Assembly (NCBI GenBank): GCA_039545315.1
Contig: BCIM01000003.1
Span: 1,189,637-1,253,636, forward strand
DNA from: Kondoa malvinella
Taxonomy: Eukaryota > Basidiomycota > Agaricostilbomycetes > Agaricostilbales > Kondoaceae
Length of the DNA stretch: 64,000 nucleotides
Direction: 5' to 3'
The first letter of the stretch is position 1, and the number at the start of each line of letters is the position of its first letter. Below, piece by piece: positions 1 to 15,947 of this stretch. A program made the translations under genes and the position numbers. The notes under the pieces were generated by a model, which had not been told where the DNA came from, did no database searches, and saw only the letters and a list, made by a program, of their open reading frames with translations.

Positions 1-1053
1 TGAGCTTTCCGGTCTGCTTTGCGAAACTGTTGGCTTCTTGGGGTGCGGAACCATCACCTTGAACTGTAACCATCTTGGATTGTTCGATATTGCAATTGGT
101 CAATTCTGTAACCGGCGAGTTTTCGTCTACTGAAGAGCCCTCGTAGTCCGTCGATACAGCATTGATATGAGGATATTGAACATCGGTGTTTTGTTCGTTT
201 GTGCAGCTTCCATCGGCGAACACGCTATAGACAGGTCAGAAGAGAACAATACATTGAAAAATAGGTAGACTTACTTGGCGACATACATCTCTGGTCCGGT
301 GTATGAGCTGCTTGTGCCTTCAATTTCGACCGGCGCGCAATTTTGGTAAAACTCGCGATTGCCGGAATAATCTGATCAGAACATGAGATGCTGCAAAGAT
401 AGATTGAAGGAATAGACTCACTGATCCAAGACCAAGAGAAGACGGCTTTGCTTGCTCCAGGCAAATCATCCGGTACTTGAAAGGAATATGAAGGCGACAA
501 GGGACAACCTCCGACGATTCTGTGGATCACGACAAACGTCTTCTGGTCATATGAGACTATAGCAGATATACGATTTAGGTCTTCTGATCGGAAACATCTT
601 CGAGTCGACTGACCGCTGAACTCGCACGAGCCGCCATTATGCGAAGCTCCTCCTTCGATATCCACTTGCATCTATTGAGGGGATCAGCCATGTTCGATAA
701 ATGAGTGTAGAAGCGTACTGTAGAGCCAGCTACAAGTTTGCCAGTGACTTCTGTTGAATCAAAGTCCGAAAGGTAGCCTTTGCATAGACCATCCACGCCG
801 ATAGCAGCGAGCGGAGCTGTGATGGAATCTACAAAAAAGACTTCAGTGACAATATACGGGATCACGGCGTTTTTGCGCACAGTCAGTATTTGCGCTGATG
901 CCAAGGAGCTTGCTTCGAAAGGGAATTGGGTTGCTCATGGCCATCTGTAGGTACGGCTCAGCAGGCAAACAATTGGCGGAAGGCCACACTCACATGAGCG
1001 GCGGCATTCTGAACAGCGCAAAGGAGTCCGACAGTCAATGCCAAACGGAACAT
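1..1053 (-). CDS. Secreted AA11-type lytic polysaccharide monooxygenase (3' end cut by window)
   Basis: The first exon encodes a signal peptide (MFRLALTVGLL...NAAA). After a gt-ag intron the mature protein begins H-MAMSNPIPF, so the mature N-terminus is the His that would form the copper histidine brace. Further exons join in frame to give a DYSITAPL segment, CKGY, AGST, a G-A-S-HNGGSC motif with the second expected brace His, SYD..TF.VIH, GGCP and SGNREFYQNCAPVEI. This order matches fungal AA11-like copper monooxygenases, which oxidatively cleave chitin. At least five introns are visible. The distal part is Thr/Ser/Gln-rich with two further Cys residues and runs off the left edge, so any C-terminal module or anchor is unseen. 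The family call is confident from motif order; substrate is inferred from family. Confidence 0.85.
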
Positions 1054-1565
1054 GTTTTGTATAATTGTAGCAGGGAGATCAACTCCTCTTGAGAAAATGA
1101 AAGTGAGGTATTTGAATTGAACAGGTCGTGCGTGAGGGAGAAGAGAGCGGTCAACGCTTCTTGGAGGGCTGGTTGTAAAGGCGAGGAATGCGACAAAAGG
1201 ACGCTAGGAAGTCTGCGGAAGTCTGAAACAGAAGCCCTCGTGACGCTGGCCTTCCTTCTGTCTAGACCGCACGGACACAAGGGAACAGCATCGCCCTCGA
1301 GAACGCGCAAGTATTTATGGGGATAGATGACAGGACAGCCATAGCAACATGAAAATGGAACGACGGGGGGGGGGTCTGAAATGAAATGAGTTCGGCATGA
1401 CGATGATACTGATCTGCCCGCTTGCAACGTGTTGCTCGTGACTACTGCATGAGCAATTGTAGTATTGAAGTGTATCATGGTGCAGCAAAGCATCCGAGAC
1501 ATGATGGATATGAGTGGTGAAAGGCCTAGGAGACTAGCTCAGCTAGCCCTGTCCATGTAATTGCA
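1054..1565. other. Intergenic region, head-to-tail
   Basis: This is about 510 bp between the start of the monooxygenase gene and the stop of the upstream SppA gene. Short ORFs on both strands lack family features. A run of ten G occurs near 1365-1374. It presumably holds the monooxygenase promoter and the SppA 3' UTR. Confidence 0.5.
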
Positions 1566-4190
1566 TCACCTCAAGGGATTACTCGACCCTGCATATTTTG
1601 CTGTACTTCTTCCCCACATCATCTGATCAACCGCCCCATCTAAGCCAACTTCCCTCATCTGTTGCCTTAGTAAATTCGATCCAGTCGAAAGCAGGAACGA
1701 AGCCAAAGCCGCTCGCATCACAGAAAGAAGCTGAACAGTCGCAGGGTCGATCGAATCCCCGCGTCGAGCTGCAGCCATGAGGGATTGAAGTACCGTCTTT
1801 TCAGCAGGGAAGCGCTTGAGTCGAACATCAAAGCTTAGTATCGCGTTCCCATTATCGTCTTTCGTTGGCTCGTATTCGGGGAAAGCTTGCGACATGAGTT
1901 GATCTTCTGGCATATCCGGGTTGTCGAGCTTTGCTTGTTGTAGTGCTTTTGAAATGGACAGCTCAGCGGCAAATTCAGCTGCATCGTAGATTCCGCCTAT
2001 GCCGTCGATGATACCCTTGCCGATGTTGCCCAAATTACGAGAGAAGGCAGAAGGCGCTAAAGAGTCTTCCTGAGTCGGCGTGGAAGCTATAACGTCGCCT
2101 TGAATTGCTTCGACCAATACGGTCGCCGCATCAAGTTCAGAGATATCGTCGACAGCTAGTACAGCAGATGTGTCGGCATTTTCGAGCTTGTCGAGCGATT
2201 TGAAAGCGGAATCCAGCATAGCTTGATCGATGGATTGACCGCTTCTTTGCTGGTTATAGATAGCCAAAAGTTCAGGTGTAGCAGTAAGCTTGAAAGCGCG
2301 ACTTCCAGTGAGTACTCTGCCTCCAGCGAGCTCTTCCATCTTTTCACTCGGTATTTCTCGACCTTCGATGACACGGTTCTTGAAATCTTCGTAGGTAAGA
2401 TCAATATGGTGCCGATGTCTCTCGAGCTGTTCGCCTTCGAGTTCATGTAGCAGAGAATTAGCTTTCGAGCCTGTGAAGAAGGACTGGACGTTGATCTTGA
2501 AGCGATCGAGGAAGGTTTGAGTCACGGTAGGTCGAAGACTATTGCGCAAATTAGTGATGTTCCATAACCACAGACGAACCATAACTCACCTCGCGACACC
2601 GATTGATCCGGTAATTGTACTTGGTTGGGCTAGAATCGCATCCACATGGCAGGCAGCAAGGTAACCACCACTCGCGGCAGCGTTTGCGAAGGACCCAATG
2701 ACGACCTTGCCCTTGCTCTTCAACTCCCTGACTGCATCCCAAATACTATCGGAAGCAATCACGCCTCCTCCGCCGGAATCGACTCGCAGCACAACCGCTT
2801 TGATATCTTTATCGTTCGCCGCTTCTCTTAGACCCCGGATCACGCTCTCGTGACCAAATTCGGTACCTTGCTCGCCAATCGTGCCCATCAAGTACACACA
2901 TCCAATTTCCATCACATCAGCATCCGACTTGTCCATCATTTCTTCCATCGTTTGGGAATAGTGATAAAAGCCATGCAACCGCTGTTTGTTCTTTTTCTCT
3001 GCCAGTTCTTGTTCTACTTGAGATACGATTGATTTGATTGCTGCTGGAGCCGAGTCATCCACGACGACTTTAACCTCTTCTGTATGCTTGCTGGAATCCA
3101 GAGCTTCTTCCAGAACGAAGCGCTTGTAGGTGACTCCGTCGATCAACCCTTTCCGGATTGCTTCTTGAGCATCATCGTATGGACCGAATTTACACATCTC
3201 TTTGACCTTTTGAAGTGCTGCAGCGGGGTCTTCGTTCTTGAAGCGGTTTCGAGCAATGAGACGACACATGTTTTCGTTCAGATCCGAAAGGAGCTCTTCC
3301 TCGTTCTCTCTTTGCGGTTCGGAGAGTTCTTCGAGTGAGTACGGGGCGATCTGGAATACCATGAGCACAAGAAGTATCATGTCCAGGTCAGCTTACCATA
3401 GATTTCCATTTCGTTCTACCTTCAGCGAGCACTTTGATGCCTAACCAGCTCAGGAGCTTGGAGAAGAAAGGTATAGCAGCTTGTAGACCGACTAGAGGTA
3501 CAGCGCCCGTGGGTTGACAGTACACTTTATCGAATGCGGAAGCGAAGACATAGTCAGATTGGCTGTTGAAGGAATCGGTGAATGCGATAGTGGTGAATTT
3601 GTCCTCTCCTAGTTCTTTCGCCTTGTCCTTCTTCAGCTGAAGCATGTGGTCGTGTATTTCCTCTAGCTGAGAGAGGCCGAGGCTGTCTACAAAATCACTC
3701 AGAATGGCCCGAGAAGGCCAGACGATGAAGGCTCACAAGGCGAAGGCACACGAGGAGCTCCATTTGACGAAAAGTCAGCAACGATTCCAGTCTATGCAAA
3801 ATCATTGGTCATTACGACGCCATGCAAAAGTTCGGTTAAAGGACATACAATACGCGGATCGCCAGCGACCCAATGCAGAGTTCGGATGACTTCGAAAAGC
3901 GTAAGAATGCGAGGTGGTTCGTCAGCATAAAGAGATCGTTCAGACAGCAGGAGATCTAGGTTGCTGCTTGACTTGCGTTGCTCAGTGATAGAACCATCGT
4001 AGAGCCTCCAGTAAAGTACAGTGTCTTGATGAATAAAGTCTCGCTTTCTCGCATGTAGCTTAGCAGCGACATATCGAGAAAGCAGAAGTGTCGAGACTGT
4101 TCCAAGCAGCAAGCTCTTCCTGTATTGATAGACCTTTTGGCCACCGCTACGGGCTCGCTGATAGGTGCGCTGCCATAAAGGAATGGACAT
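1566..4190 (-). CDS. Signal peptide peptidase SppA-like protease (peptidase family S49)
   Basis: The reassembled product is roughly 700 residues with the tandem-domain layout of long SppA (protease IV). The N-terminus is basic followed by one hydrophobic segment (SLLLGTVSTLLLSRYVAA), suggesting a membrane anchor or organelle import. Domain 1 contains GIVADFSSNG, the DSF..SDYVFASAFD region and GRTKWKSM, where the Lys matches the catalytic lysine of SppA. Domain 2 contains GTIGEQG, VLRVDSGGGG and NAAASGGY, whose Ser matches the catalytic serine, then QPSTITGSIGV. The C-terminal half is Ala/Asp-rich and less conserved. I start at the ATG at 4190; an earlier in-frame ATG at 4289 would overlap the divergent THOC1 start. 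Introns lie near 3790-3850, 3665-3715, 3345-3395 and 2540-2590. S49 proteases are mainly bacterial and plastid enzymes, so subcellular location and substrate here are unknown. Confidence 0.85.
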
Positions 4191-4287
4191 AAAGCGAGAT
4201 CGCTGTTGCCTGTCAACCAAACGCAGGTCCTCTGTTATCGACCAACTCAATACTTCCGCTAAGCCCTGCAACTGCTCTGACGCTGGC

Positions 4288-6951
4288 ATGCCTCCCAAAG
4301 GCCGTAAAAAGAAGACAGCGTCCGCCAGTGAAAGCCCTACCGAGGCAGAAGCTGTCTATTCATCAACAATATATGATGCTCTGAAAGCAGACCTCTCTGC
4401 CGCTTTACAAGATCTCTGTGATGACCTGGCAGCCTACAGAGCGCAACATGGAACTGCGCGGCCTGACTTGCCTGAAGCTGTAGCAAACATCTTGAAACAG
4501 AACCCTGGCCCATCAGAAGAGACCTCGTTAGGCAAAGACAATAGAGTCCAAATCCTGGATGGGATACTACAAACCCTCGTCTTGGACATCTCACAGCGGC
4601 CGCACGTTGACTACGACCTGATACAAGATATGCTGGACGTGACTCTATGTTGCGAAGAGCAAGGCGCGCTGCAAGATGTTCCTATAGCCGCTATCAACTC
4701 ACTCGTCGCCCTCATCGAAAAGGAAACTGTCGAAGGGGCGAATATATTGTTTGCCTATACCGAGAGTCGAAAGGACCGACTCATGCTTGTGCGCTGTCCC
4801 ATTCGCCGAATACTCTGATAAGCTCAAAGGATCTCTTTGCAGGGCCTGGAACCGCGGAAACACAAGGCGCTGCTTATATTGAAGATGTGCAACGACCTTC
4901 TCCGTCGACTGTCAAGATCAACACATACCGTCTTTTGCGGCCGCATCATCATGTTTCTCTCATCCGTCTTCCCGATCGGTGATCAGAGCTCAGTCAATCT
5001 CCGCGGCACATACGACGCTGATAGCGTTACTATCCTGCAAGATCCAGATTACGGCTCTGCTGCCGCAATTACCACTGAAAGTGAAGAGAAGACGATGGAA
5101 GTCGATCAGCCAGAAGAAGGCGAGCAAACTCCTGCCAAAGTCGAAGAGACTGGGAAAGAAGCGGACGACTATACCCTCTTTTGGTCACTTCAGAGACTCT
5201 TTTCTTTCCCTCCAAACCTCATCAAAGCTGAACCCATATTACCCGAATTGAACATTCCGAAATCTAAAGCTCCCGTCCTTTCTCGAGAAGCCAAATCATC
5301 AAAAGATACCGCTCCAGCTGATCTGCCCAATCTTCGGTTCTTGAGATATGCAGGCAACGCAATGCTGGATCTATTTACAGAAGCGAATAGAAAAGAAAAG
5401 GATTTGGCCGGTGCAGGGAGGAGCAGCACAGCTATTGCGAATCAGCGAGCGGTGGATAGTATGAGCGTGGAAGAAGTCAAGGAGCATTATTTCTTTCCCA
5501 AGTTCTTAACTAGTCGGACTTTGTTCGACCTGGAGGTGCGCATTGGTCTGGTCTACCAAATGCCGTGACTGATCGTTGTATAGGTCGCCGATTCATCTTT
5601 TCGACGACAGATCATTATTCAGCTTATTGTCACTTTGCTCTATCTGCGCGGATACACTCCTGGGGACCGAGCTCGCGTCGCCAGATTGCAAGAGGACAAG
5701 AATGTTCTGGCTAACAAGCAAGTGTTGCCTGCTTTCACATTGCCGGATGAAGAGGTGCGCGCGCTTGCTAGTGTCGTAGCTAGGACTGACTAGTATCACA
5801 GATCAAATGGCTATACGAGATGAACGCTCGGGCGCATGTCGTGCTAAGAGGAACATCGCCTGACGGAGAGCGCTTTACTCAGACTGTAGTGCTCATAGCC
5901 ACTCGGGATCAGCATTGGGTCAGTTGGTCCTTGTACGCGCCGATTCAAGCTGACTGTATATGTAGATCAACTGGAAGATGACAAGCTGTAAAGACTTTGC
6001 TCTTCCGCCTCTTACGCAGCCCGAAGCTTCAGACGAAGCCAAGAAGCGAAAGAAAGCTCTCCTTCGGAAACAAGCACCTTTACCACACGCCTTGGGAAAT
6101 CCCGCTCTGTCGAATGTTTGGGCAAAAGGAGGCGATGATCCCTTGAATGTAGAAGACCTGAAAAACTTCCAGCTGTGCGTGTGCATTCCGTTCAGCTTTA
6201 CCAAATTGACAAAGATTCTGCGCAGACCGCAAGGCATAGATTACTTCAAAGAGCAGCTAGAGAATGAAGTTCAAATACAGAAGAATCGGAAGTCTAGCTT
6301 GACAGGTGATAGCGAACCTACCCAGGGCACTTTGCAAGGCGACAAGGAGTGGACAGCAGCGGAAGACGTGCGTCCTTTTCCGCTCTTGCCGGACCATGCT
6401 TATACGAGTGTATAGCGAAAGAATTCCCTTGTCTGGCGCATACTTCGTCTTATGCCTGCAGAAGACACTGCTCACTTCAAGATGAGCAAAGGCGGTGATA
6501 TGGCTCAGCTGCTGAAAGAGGTCGAGGCGAATAAGAAGGCTGTTCTAGCACCGAAGAAAGAAGCTGCGAAGCTTTCCGAGTCGACTTCTACCCCGGGCAC
6601 GCCAATATTGCCTGAGGCGAAGGAAGCGTCAAAGGTCGAAGCCGCAAAGGACGTGGATATGACACCGGCTGCCCAAAGTGTAGACGCATCAGCTGTTGCA
6701 TCAGAGGTCAAAGAGGTGAAAAATGAAGAGAATACTACAGAGCAAAGATCTGCAAAGCAAGTCGATGACAAAGATGTACAAGGTGCGATAGAAACACGTA
6801 AGTCATCTATCAGTGGCCATTCGAATAACAACTAAAGCCAACACCAGCGTCGTCTACCAGCAAAAGAGAGCGCACAACGGATGAGGACGCTGTAATGGAA
6901 GAAGCCGAGGCGAGAGAGGCAAAGAGGGCCAAGACGGAAGAGGCGTCCTAA
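4288..6951 (+). CDS. THOC1: THO complex subunit 1 (Hpr1/THOC1-like), mRNA export
   Basis: THO couples transcription elongation to mRNP packaging and export in the nucleus. The start ATG gives MPPKGRKKKTASAS, a basic nuclear-type N-terminus. Diagnostic segments follow in order: LESRK-type helix, MCNDLLRRLSR, TVFCGRI.MFLSSVFPIGD..SVNLRG, DYTLFWSLQRLFSFP, EEVKEHYFFPKFLTSR, LYLRGYTP, KWLYEMNARAHVVLRGT, DQHWINWK and LPHALGNPALSNVWA. These match the THOC1/Hpr1 fold throughout. At least six introns are present, the first removing about 4793-4840. The tail is a Lys/Glu/Ala-rich, low-complexity acidic extension after GGDMAQLLKEVEANKKAV, ending EAKRAKTEEAS. It diverges from SppA with under 100 bp between start codons, so the two probably share a promoter. 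Confidence 0.93.
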
Positions 6952-7407
6952 TGCGAGCGGGTATCACGGGGTCAGAGCAGCGCGAGATACGGCTACTACA
7001 GATCAGGGAATCATTGCTGGACTTGAGGCGCCCTGCTTAAGCCACATGAATTCAGAGCCTCCAGTCACGGAGGAGGCTTAAATTAAGTTCTTAGCCCAAC
7101 ATTGGCCATTTCGCACTTCCACCGAAAACAACAACAACACAGCGAAGCTTCTTGAGAGCTTATTTCCTGTACCATAACAATAACAATAACAATAACAACA
7201 CATCCGACGGGATCAAGATCCCCAGACGACCGAGAGGCTGAGCGACTGCAATATCACAACCTCCTAGCTGCGATACTGTCGTCATCGTAAGCCGTCATGA
7301 AGGACGGCGCGGGGAAAAGACGTACTTCGCAGGTTGCGCCCGCCTGCCTGACTGTCCGGAATTTCTTCGACGATTTTAACTCCCTTTCTTTGTCCATATC
7401 CTACATC
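6952..7407. other. Intergenic region with short A-rich repeats
   Basis: This is about 455 bp between THOC1 and the next plus-strand gene. It holds a CAA run and an AACAAT-type run close upstream of the next start codon, consistent with a 5' UTR or promoter low-complexity tract. No gene is evident. Confidence 0.5.
7126..7202 (+). repeat. CAA and AACAAT microsatellite tracts
   Basis: A CAA run lies at about 7126-7140 and about four tandem (AACAAT/AACAAC) units at 7174-7202. They lie 200-280 bp upstream of the coiled-coil gene start and are probably transcribed in its leader. Confidence 0.75.
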
Positions 7408-8103
7408 ATGGATCAGTCTTCGTATCCTAACTCGACCGTACGCTACTCCTTGTTCATCAGCGTTGACGGGTCTTTAAGTATCCCTCTTGGACCAGCAGAA
7501 ACTCAAGAGTCTGTATGAACAGCTGCAGGACTCGCTTTCACGACGAAAAGTACAGGAAATGGAACACGAGCAGAAGATCAAACAAGCGTACCTCATGCAT
7601 GTTACTGCTTCGAGCCTGCTTTCCTACACTTAAGCTACGACAGCTCCGATCAAGAGGAATATGATCAAGCGGAATTCCGCAAGGTTTGGCAACAAGCCAA
7701 GGCCTTCTACAACAATATCCAAATCCTCAAGGCGGAAGAGCAGTCGATGTGGGTTTAGCGTCTGAGAGGTGTCCTGCCTGTGCTAACTTGTTCACTAGAA
7801 AAGAGAAGATCAGTGCTTTGGACAGTCAAGCGATGTGGATGCTTGGTATGCGCATCGGGTACAGAGAGGTTGCTGAATCCTGCGCGAATGAGGCAATAGA
7901 TGGAGGTCAAACACGCATGCAGTTCTGCACAAGAAAAGGCGCAGCAGCGGCAGCAAGAACAGGCGGAAAAGAAGAAGCGAGAACGCGGCGAGAGTCAGGA
8001 TGATAACTTCAGTCTTGACTCTTCATCGGAAATGATACAGCCAGGGACTTTCGCGAGCAAATGTCTTGAGAGCCTGTGTCATGTATATTGTATGCTAGTG
8101 TAG
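7408..8103 (+). CDS. Small coiled-coil protein of unknown function
   Basis: I do not recognise this gene. Exons can be joined by good gt-ag signals: MDQSSYPNST, then KLKSLYEQLQDSLSRRK followed by a Glu/Gln/Lys-rich helix, then YDSSDQEEYDQAEFRK..WQQAKAFYNNIQIL, then a short KISALDSQAMWML exon. The last exon is Gln/Glu/Lys-rich (QEKAQQRQQEQAEKKK) and ends in a Ser/Asp-rich tail. Heptad-like spacing predicts coiled coil over most of its length, as in kinetochore, BLOC or SNARE-associated proteins, but no family motif supports any of these. The acceptor before the last exon is ambiguous, so the final frame is less certain than the middle exons. Confidence 0.55.
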
Positions 8104-8470
8104 TCTTCTTACTGTAACAAGTTTGTGTTCGTTCGCTGCTCGACACTTCTGATCGATTCATGCAGCCATTCCCCTTATTGCTGTCATCCTATGGATGCAA
8201 TAGCCATGGCCGTCGAGATATCAACCTTGCGCCTGTACCTGATGGTATGCGTGACAACTTTGGCATGCAAATCGATTCTCGCGACTAGATTCAAGAGGCC
8301 CGAGCTCTGCTTCTCTCTTTGCCTTCTGCCGTTTCTCTTTGCTCCCTGTCGTGACGTTCTTCAACCCTTGTCCGCGGCTTATCTCGAGAACACTAAGCAA
8401 GCAACTTCAGCCTGTCATAGGCGAATCTACTGCCTCTGACTCGAAATGTCGCGCGATGTACCTCAATTAA
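8104..8470. other. Gap upstream of kinase; probable unresolved 5' exon
   Basis: No gene is evident. The kinase frame opens right after an acceptor-like ttaacgcag near 8470, so a short 5' coding or leader exon for the kinase probably lies here. Confidence 0.4.
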
Positions 8471-10592
<2,122 letters not shown>

Positions 10593-10742
10593 GTCAGGAC
10601 GATGATTGTATTACTATGTAGAGGCCGGAGGATGCAATTTTTGACCATCTTCCGTTGTCCTGGGTTGGCGGTGCTCCGCACGTCATCTCGCTTCTCTTGC
10701 GACACGTTTGCTGTGACCTTGGCCATATCGCGCAGCAGTGGC

Positions 10743-11068
10743 TCAGGCAGCTGTCTGTGACGCGTTGGACCCGGCAAGGCTTATGCAAACAAGATTGTCA
10801 TACTGTACGTAACAAGATACGTAATTCGAATTAGACGACAGCTTCTCCGGTCAGAAGGTCTCTCTGTGCAGTGCTTGTTCCATCTGGACGACGATACTTG
10901 ACTCACAATGGCCGCCCTCAGCTCTTCTCTGCCTATTTCACGACGCTTGTCTATCAGCGAGCTTACGCGAAGCCCTTCAACCTCGCATGTGGACTCCTGC
11001 GAGCCTAGTTCTGCTCGCGTGATCATCTTTCTACTGCTTAGACCTGTCCGAGGCTGATATACGGTCAT
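10743..11068 (-). CDS. Possible small hypothetical protein
   Basis: This is a weak call. An ATG at 11068 opens MTVYQPRTGLSSRKMITRAE and continues to REELRAAI, followed by a good gtgagt donor. A tacag acceptor about 100 nt later joins in frame to a short exon ending ASQTAA and a stop, giving about 73 residues. No family is recognised. It would diverge from the gene starting at 11101 with only 32 bp between start codons. It could equally be promoter sequence of that gene. Confidence 0.28.
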
Positions 11069-11100
11069 ACAGAGCGTATCTACCACTTTCTGCAGTGCGC

Positions 11101-12595
11101 ATGACACGTCTTCCCTTCGAAAGCCCCCAGCTGACACGCTCAACAGTCCTCAAAGCGCCCGCTGGACCACTCAAGAGATCAACGGGTAGTGCAGCACAAT
11201 CTCCAGCAGCTTACAGCCCAAGACATGGTCTAGCTTCGCCTTACTCTTTAGGCGGTCATTCGCCGCTCTTTGGCGGAGTTCACTTGCCTGAAAGTGTCAA
11301 ACGAGATGCAGACGAAAGCATGCCTCGGACGCCTAAATGGCTCAGCTCGGAACAAGTGTACAAGGTCAGCTAAAGCGCACTTAATATGATCCAGTCTGAT
11401 GTATAAGAGCAGGAGCTGGGAGACGATGCCGATAGCAGCGGAGAACAAGTTAATGCTATGGAGCCTTTAGACGATGACATCTATGTCCCGTATCGAGATC
11501 GCAAAACAGAGGCGAAAGAGGTGTTTGACCGACCGCACAATAAGGCGCTCGTTACTTTGCTGAAGAGGTGATTCTGTTCAATTCTGTCTGCTATAGAACT
11601 ACGTCCTGATATACTGTCACAGCGATCGCGAAAGCTATAGCCGTCTTCTGAAAGTCATGTCTATCGATCGTGACTTGATGAGTGACTTGCAATGGATCGC
11701 GGAGCTCAAGGCGATCGTACATCCGCGCTCTGAATGTAGGCAATTCGCTCTTGAATGCTTTTGCGCAAAGCTGATGGGACTATAGCACTGTGGGAACGAC
11801 TCAGATCTTGCTTGGGCATCGTCAGCGTGGTTCTAAGACGACTGCTACAGTGACTGATCAGTACTACAGGACGGAGAAGATGCTCTAGATCTAGACGAGA
11901 TCCCTAGAACGCCAGCTTTCTTCTGCGAACCATTATTGTCCGGCGATCCAGTAATCGAGAACGATAGAGCTCGTCAAGAAGTCCTTCGCGCTTCCGGGAT
12001 TGCGAGTCCCGTCACTTCTACTGCTTCTCTGCCATTTCCTATCGATGAAGAAGCTGGCGAAGAAGACCAAACGTCACCTCGACCCGGTAGGAATGGGAGC
12101 AGCGGTGGAAGCAGCGGTCATAGAGTTGCTTTTGCGATGAGCACTATTGCCGAGAGTGATTCTTTCTTTCCTCCAGGTAAGCTTGTACCAACATGACATA
12201 GACGAAACTAAAGTCTTCCAGCTACTGAACCACCCAAACGAATCGACATGGCAAGTCTGCAGGAACAGGAGCGTAGATTAAACGAATCGAGTCAAGCGAA
12301 TTGGGCACCTCCTATCCGTTCTCGCTCCTCGAAACTATCTCTGGCTTCATCTGTTGTATCAGAAGATCCAGAGGAAGATGGTTTCACACCTCACACCACA
12401 CCTGGATTGCTCAGTCGCTCCGGCTCGCACAATTCGATCGAATCTTCGCCTGGTCAAAAGTTGAGAGGACTTCGCTTCACATCGATGAGCGAGCCCAGAC
12501 CGAAGAGCGTCACCAGCTTGAAATCGCAGGCGATTGATAGTGATGATGAATCGTTGGCAGAGTCACCGTTAGCCTCTTCACTTCATCATGACTGA
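11101..12595 (+). CDS. Ser/Pro-rich protein of unknown function
   Basis: I do not recognise this protein. The first exon (MTRLPFESPQLTRSTVLKAP) is Ser/Pro/Gly-rich and ends at KWLSSEQVYK. Later exons encode an acidic stretch (DDDIYVPYRDRKTEAKEVF), a helical segment (DRESYSRLLKVMSIDRDLM, DLQWIAELKAIVHP, LWERLRSCLG), then ALDLDEIPRTPAFFCEPLLSG. A long low-complexity tail is rich in Ser, Pro, Asp and Glu with several SP and RS-like motifs and ends SPLASSLHHD. The helical block between disordered ends suggests a small binding domain in a regulated, probably phosphorylated protein. At least five introns are visible. Confidence 0.65.
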
Positions 12596-12797
12596 ATCTG
12601 AAAGTATATCTAGTGTCGCTCATAGCTGGTCCTTGAACAGGACTGGTCCAGCTATCTTGCCTTAGAACTCGAAAGGACAATCTTAGTCTGCTCTGTAAAA
12701 TAGGGATGGGATCGAAAAATATGATATCTATACACGTATTCGATCCATATGAAAGATGCTACATGCTCATGATGCAGGTATACAGCGATTCGCTGAT

Positions 12798-15859
<3,062 letters not shown>

Positions 15860-15947
15860 CGTGCTAGATCACGGTCAAGGTTGCAAGTCATCAATCACTG
15901 TGATCTCGAGCCAACTGAGCAGCATCTACGACATCTGCCATAGTTCT

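Noticed and set aside
1117..1502. ORFs on both strands between the monooxygenase and SppA genes
   Set aside because: They overlap each other, lack family motifs and sit in a short promoter/3' UTR gap.
3792..4298. Longer N-terminus for SppA starting upstream of 4190
   Set aside because: The farthest start is TTG and the ATG at 4289 overlaps the THOC1 start codon; the ATG at 4190 precedes the basic, hydrophobic N-terminus normally.
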